Source: Periplaneta americana
Lineage: Eukaryota > Arthropoda > Insecta > Blattodea > Blattidae
Reading direction: 5' to 3'
Assembly: GCF_040183065.1 (NCBI RefSeq)
Contig: NC_091117.1
Coordinates: 96,684,001 to 96,748,000 of the forward strand
DNA: 64,000 nt
In this document: positions 60,711 through 64,000 of the stretch, in pieces
Layout of the letters: the number at the start of each line of letters is the position of its first letter
How positions within the stretch are numbered: the stretch's first letter is position 1
Notes under the pieces: model-generated
What the model was told of the DNA's origin: nothing
What the model saw: the letters and a program-made list of their open reading frames with translations, nothing else
The model's database searches: none
Made by a program: the position numbers and the translations under genes

Positions 60711-62267
60711 CTGTTGTCACGCCAGGAGAAGTCGCCTGAAGTACTTAGACGGGGCGGAGGGGAAACAGTAGCGCATGCGCACCGCGCTGTTCACTGTAAT
60801 ATTCCTGTTTCACAAACATCTACTACACGAGTTTTAAAAGTCTTTGCGACTTTGTGAAATAACAGTGGGGTTTTTATTGTAGTGTTTTATTAGTTTAAAC
60901 AGGACGATTGTTTTCAATATACCGCAAGTCTTTGTACTGCTTTATTTATCGTTTGCTTTTAGTGTTAATAGTGTTGATAATAATATAGCTAATAGAATTT
61001 ATGTTATTGTATACTGTTAGTTTAGGTTTATAGCAATTTTTTTGTTTATTGTAAATATATCGACAAAGAGGAAACAAGGATTGACAATCTATAGCGAAGC
61101 AAGGAATATTATTGCAAGTATAAATTAATTGTGTGATGAAGAAAAAGAACAGTGTCTTTGCATTCCTCTTACGAAACCTACACCAAAGTCAGAAAAGTAC
61201 CCTAATCTATCCACAAGAACAATACAGCGTATAAGGAATGACATGAAAGATTGCACAGAAGAAAGTGTGTTGTAGACACCTGAGGGAGAAAAAGAACGGA
61301 AACATCCAGACTACCGAAACGCAAATGTAGATGACTTTGACCAGAGATTAAAAAAAAAAGATATAATTGAGAATTTTACTTGAAAAAAGAATGAAGGCCA
61401 CCGGCGTAGGTCAGGAGGTAGCGTGTTTGCCTGCTGATCTGCAGTTGCGCTCGGGCATGAGTTCGATTCCGCTTTAGCTGACTACCTGGTTGGGTTTTTT
61501 CCGAGGTTTTCCCAAGCGAAGGGCCAATGTCAGATAATCTATGGCGAATCCTTGGTTTCATTTTGCCAAATACCATCTCGCCATCATCAATTCAATCGAC
61601 ACTGAAGAAGCTAGAACATAGTTATTACAGTGTCGTTAAGTAACCAACAAAAAAAAAGTAGTAACAACCTTTTACCCCTGCTACAAGAGAGAATTGATTT
61701 GAAATGAAAGACAACATTAAGACGAATACTGAAGGAAAAAGATTTCAGGTGGAAGAAGTGTGCATCGAGAAAAAAATAATTGAAGAGGAAGACACTGTAA
61801 ATTAGATAATTTGACGATCTCTACAGCAAATAAGAAACCTTAGGGAAGTTGAAAAACCGATTTTGTACCTGGACGAGATGCGAATAGATAGGCCTACCAA
61901 TTTAACTTTTCCCAAGTGCTGGCAGGATAAAAATGTTACAGGAATTTTGATTACCATAATGTGACCAGAAGACTCATTGTTGTCCATTAGGGTGGGGGCG
62001 GTGTGGCTAATGGCTTTGTTGAGAGATTCGAGTTAATATACAAGGCTGGAACATAAACAGACGATTATCATGGACAGATGATTCTCGAACAATTTCGAAA
62101 AATGTTATGATAGTCATAGAACAACACCGAAGATGCGGAATCTTTTATGTCTGACTCCGTTCCCTTGTAGCCAAGTAAGTGTACTGAAGTTTTCAGGTCA
62201 GAGTGTAGCGTAAAGTTCCCCCGTCCCGCCTATCTACTCCCCGCGCCAACTCGTAGCGCGAAGACAG
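60711..62267 (+). mobile_element. Tc1/mariner-superfamily element, split by a SINE
   Basis: The ends CTGTTGTCACGCCAGGAGAA and (read back) CTGTCTTCGCGCTACGAGTT are flanked by TA (60709-60710, 62268-62269). Similarity resumes inward with GACGGGGCGGAGGGGAA against GGCGGGACGGGGGAA. Transposase pieces run over several frames: NSVFAFLLR in one frame or CDEEKEQCLCIPLTKP in another near 61130, YPNLSTRTIQRIRNDMKD, VDDFDQRLKKKDIIENFT to 61380, then after the SINE WKKCASRKK-like text, PILYLDEMRIDRPTNLTFPK (catalytic Asp at about 61873), CWQDKNVTGILITIM and PEDSLLSIRVGAV. Multiple stops make it inactive. Confidence 0.8.
61396..61659 (+). repeat. tRNA-derived SINE, family 1, nested in transposase
   Basis: Head GGCCACCGGCGTAGGTCAGG (eroded A box), B box AGTTCGATTCC, body GACTACCTGGTTGGGTTTTT and ATGGCGAATCCTTGGTTTCA, then TACAGTGTCGTTAAGTAACC plus an A run. 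It interrupts the transposase after NFT/KKE. The 3' end has the full shared tail. Confidence 0.82.
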
Positions 62268-62269
62268 TA

Positions 62270-64000
62270 GTAAAGTGATTTGTTTGTATTTTACGCTTCA
62301 TCATCGAACTCCAGTCGTGGAAGGGAGTAGCAAACGGTGTTTCCGGTTCTCAACCGTTAATCCAAAGGTATAACCAGGTTGATATTAAAAATGTTAGTAA
62401 AAATAAAATGATGTCCCTGTATATTACCAATGCTTGTTTACTTGCGTTGACAGGTTCGATTCCATTGTTAAGAAATCACCTCCGATACAATGTAATTTAT
62501 TTTTTTCTCTCTTTCTTGCATTGATTTTATATTCATAGCAATTTATTCATGTAATATGTAGGCCTAATATTCAAAATTTTGTTTTTGTTAATGGTATACT
62601 TTCTTTTCTAGGCAATCCCTGTTTAGGGAAATTGTTTGATAATAATAAAAAGAAAAATTATATTCTAAAAATTTTAAATTTAAGAAAGATCATATTCTAG
62701 AGACGAAAAGCAATCTTTGTGACAATCGTCTTTTGAAAGTAGTCAATATCTGATAGCCTCTTTATACATTATTTACAAAATGAGTAGGCTATTATGAAGT
62801 AAAATAAAATACCGTACTTTGCATTACAATAAGTAACACTGTACATAATATTGTAAATAACGTTTTATCAATATACGAGTATGCCTACATTCTTTATAAT
62901 AGTGTAAATAGTAAAAATAGCATATTCTAGTGTACATAGTGTAAATAATATAAATTGTAAATATTAGTGTAATTATTAAAGTGGTCAATGTTTTGTTCTG
63001 CCCAACTTGACCAAACAGAAGTCGAGTGAGCAAATTTCGTATGCTAGGTGCACGTACATCAACCGCTACAGTAAAAACTCCAGTAATACTAAACCTTGCA
63101 CCCTCCTGGGGCAAAGTACGGTCCCTAATGATAATAATAAACACTGAATAATCAATCAATCATGTTTATTAGGAAAATATCGATAGCCAATAGATAACTA
63201 AGTTACAAAATGAAACGCTATAATGGTTTCCTACTGCCGAGTCCATGGAAGTCACATTATTGACCGAATTAAATTGGAAAAGTTACACAGATTCAGTAAT
63301 TCGAAAAACACTTGTAATGTTTATTCATATGGAGGTCTATTCTATTTGAAAATAGGTGTACTGTCGAAGAAACATAAAATAACTACATAAAAGATGTTAC
63401 TCCGACCCAAATTATTATATTACGTATACTGCATCTGCTTGGGCTTACTCAAACACTACTATAAATAAACTATAAAATAAGGTCATCCGTTATCTCGTGA
63501 AATAAAATGAATGCGTTGGTCGTAACACATAGTAAGAACCTTATTGTGGAGGTAAGTGAGCTAGCTAGCAGGCACTGGAAGTATAGCAAGAGAGGGAAAC
63601 TTCCTAGTCCACTTTTTTCTTTATTTACGCGCAGGTAGGTTTCATGAGATAGTGAACGACCTTAAAATTTACAGAGTTGAGTACCGGTACTACGCATTGT
63701 ACATGGATGCCAGAAAAATACATGAGGACCTCCAAATTGCATATATTAGAGATATTTTTAAGAAATCTAGTCATACATAACCCGCATCCCAGCACACGGC
63801 ACGAAGCTACATAATATTTAGACCTACCTTCAACGAATTTTAAAGTAATTAATAATTACGTACAGTCTGCAGTTAACAGAAATTACTGGAATTATAATGA
63901 AACCTCAATGAAAATTAACCATACATCTTTGGAATTAGCTAATACTTCTCCTAACCGAAGATTATGGCTTACAGCATTGTATTTCACCCGATGCTCTTCT
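62270..64000. other. nothing recognised
   Basis: AT-rich sequence with no coding frame, RNA gene or repeat family that I can support. The first exon(s) of the alkaline phosphatase gene could lie here or beyond the right edge. The 62824-63159 minus frame lacks motifs. Confidence 0.35.

Overview
The window is eukaryotic, AT-rich, and reads as one stretch of a large, transposon-loaded arthropod genome. An insect is likely. The host gene is insect/animal-type alkaline phosphatase, the repeats are LINE, SINE, hAT, Tc1/mariner and Helitron types, and there are no operons or ribosome binding sites. The exact order is not settled by the sequence; a big-genome hemimetabolous insect such as a cockroach or termite is my guess only.

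One host gene can be supported. It is a membrane/secreted-type alkaline phosphatase on the minus strand. Seven exons lie at 54341-54403, 47066-47286, 41848-42021, 32547-32738, 8727-8928, 6922-7056 and 2359-2550. All have canonical GT/AG borders and matching phases, giving about 393 codons without a stop. The catalytic Ser and most metal ligands are visible. The signal-peptide exon (right side) and the C-terminal exon(s) (left of base 1) are not identified. The introns are 1.7 to 23.6 kb and are built mostly of mobile elements.

Layout: 1-1696 is the 5' part of a hAT element whose transposase frame is open for 436 codons and runs off the window. 2.9-6.6 kb has a decayed LINE, a SINE and microsatellites. 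7.7-8.6 kb has a purine-rich minisatellite. 9.1-10.9 kb has a Tc1/mariner relic and a second decayed LINE. 12.1-16.0 kb has SINE-like repeats, a very short LINE, a large foldback and a roughly 0.6-kb CTAT tract. 17.3-22.9 kb has a hAT MITE, a 2.85-kb hAT with a perfect 8-bp target duplication, and a 1.1-kb Harbinger-like element. 23.6-29.5 kb is a Tc1/mariner-like element filled with nested insertions. 29.6-31.7 kb has a Helitron and a LINE. 32.9-34.1 kb has a hAT-like element. 37.7-41.6 kb is a larger copy of the Harbinger-like element holding an R2-like LINE piece, a SINE and a mariner. 45.4-46.9 kb has another hAT-like element. 47.9-51.3 kb has two LINEs. 51.6-54.0 kb has DNA-transposon debris. 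55.0-58.2 kb has a SINE, a second Helitron and an R2-like LINE. 59.2-62.3 kb has a hAT relic, a 3-unit tandem repeat and a Tc1/mariner relic split by a SINE.

Several element boundaries can be fixed to the base from target-site duplications, so the window carries a readable insertion history. Other signals worth checking are the strong excess of the palindrome TAGGCCTA, SINEs with different heads but a shared 3' tail, and two Helitrons each inserted inside a microsatellite. I found no convincing wholly new gene system.
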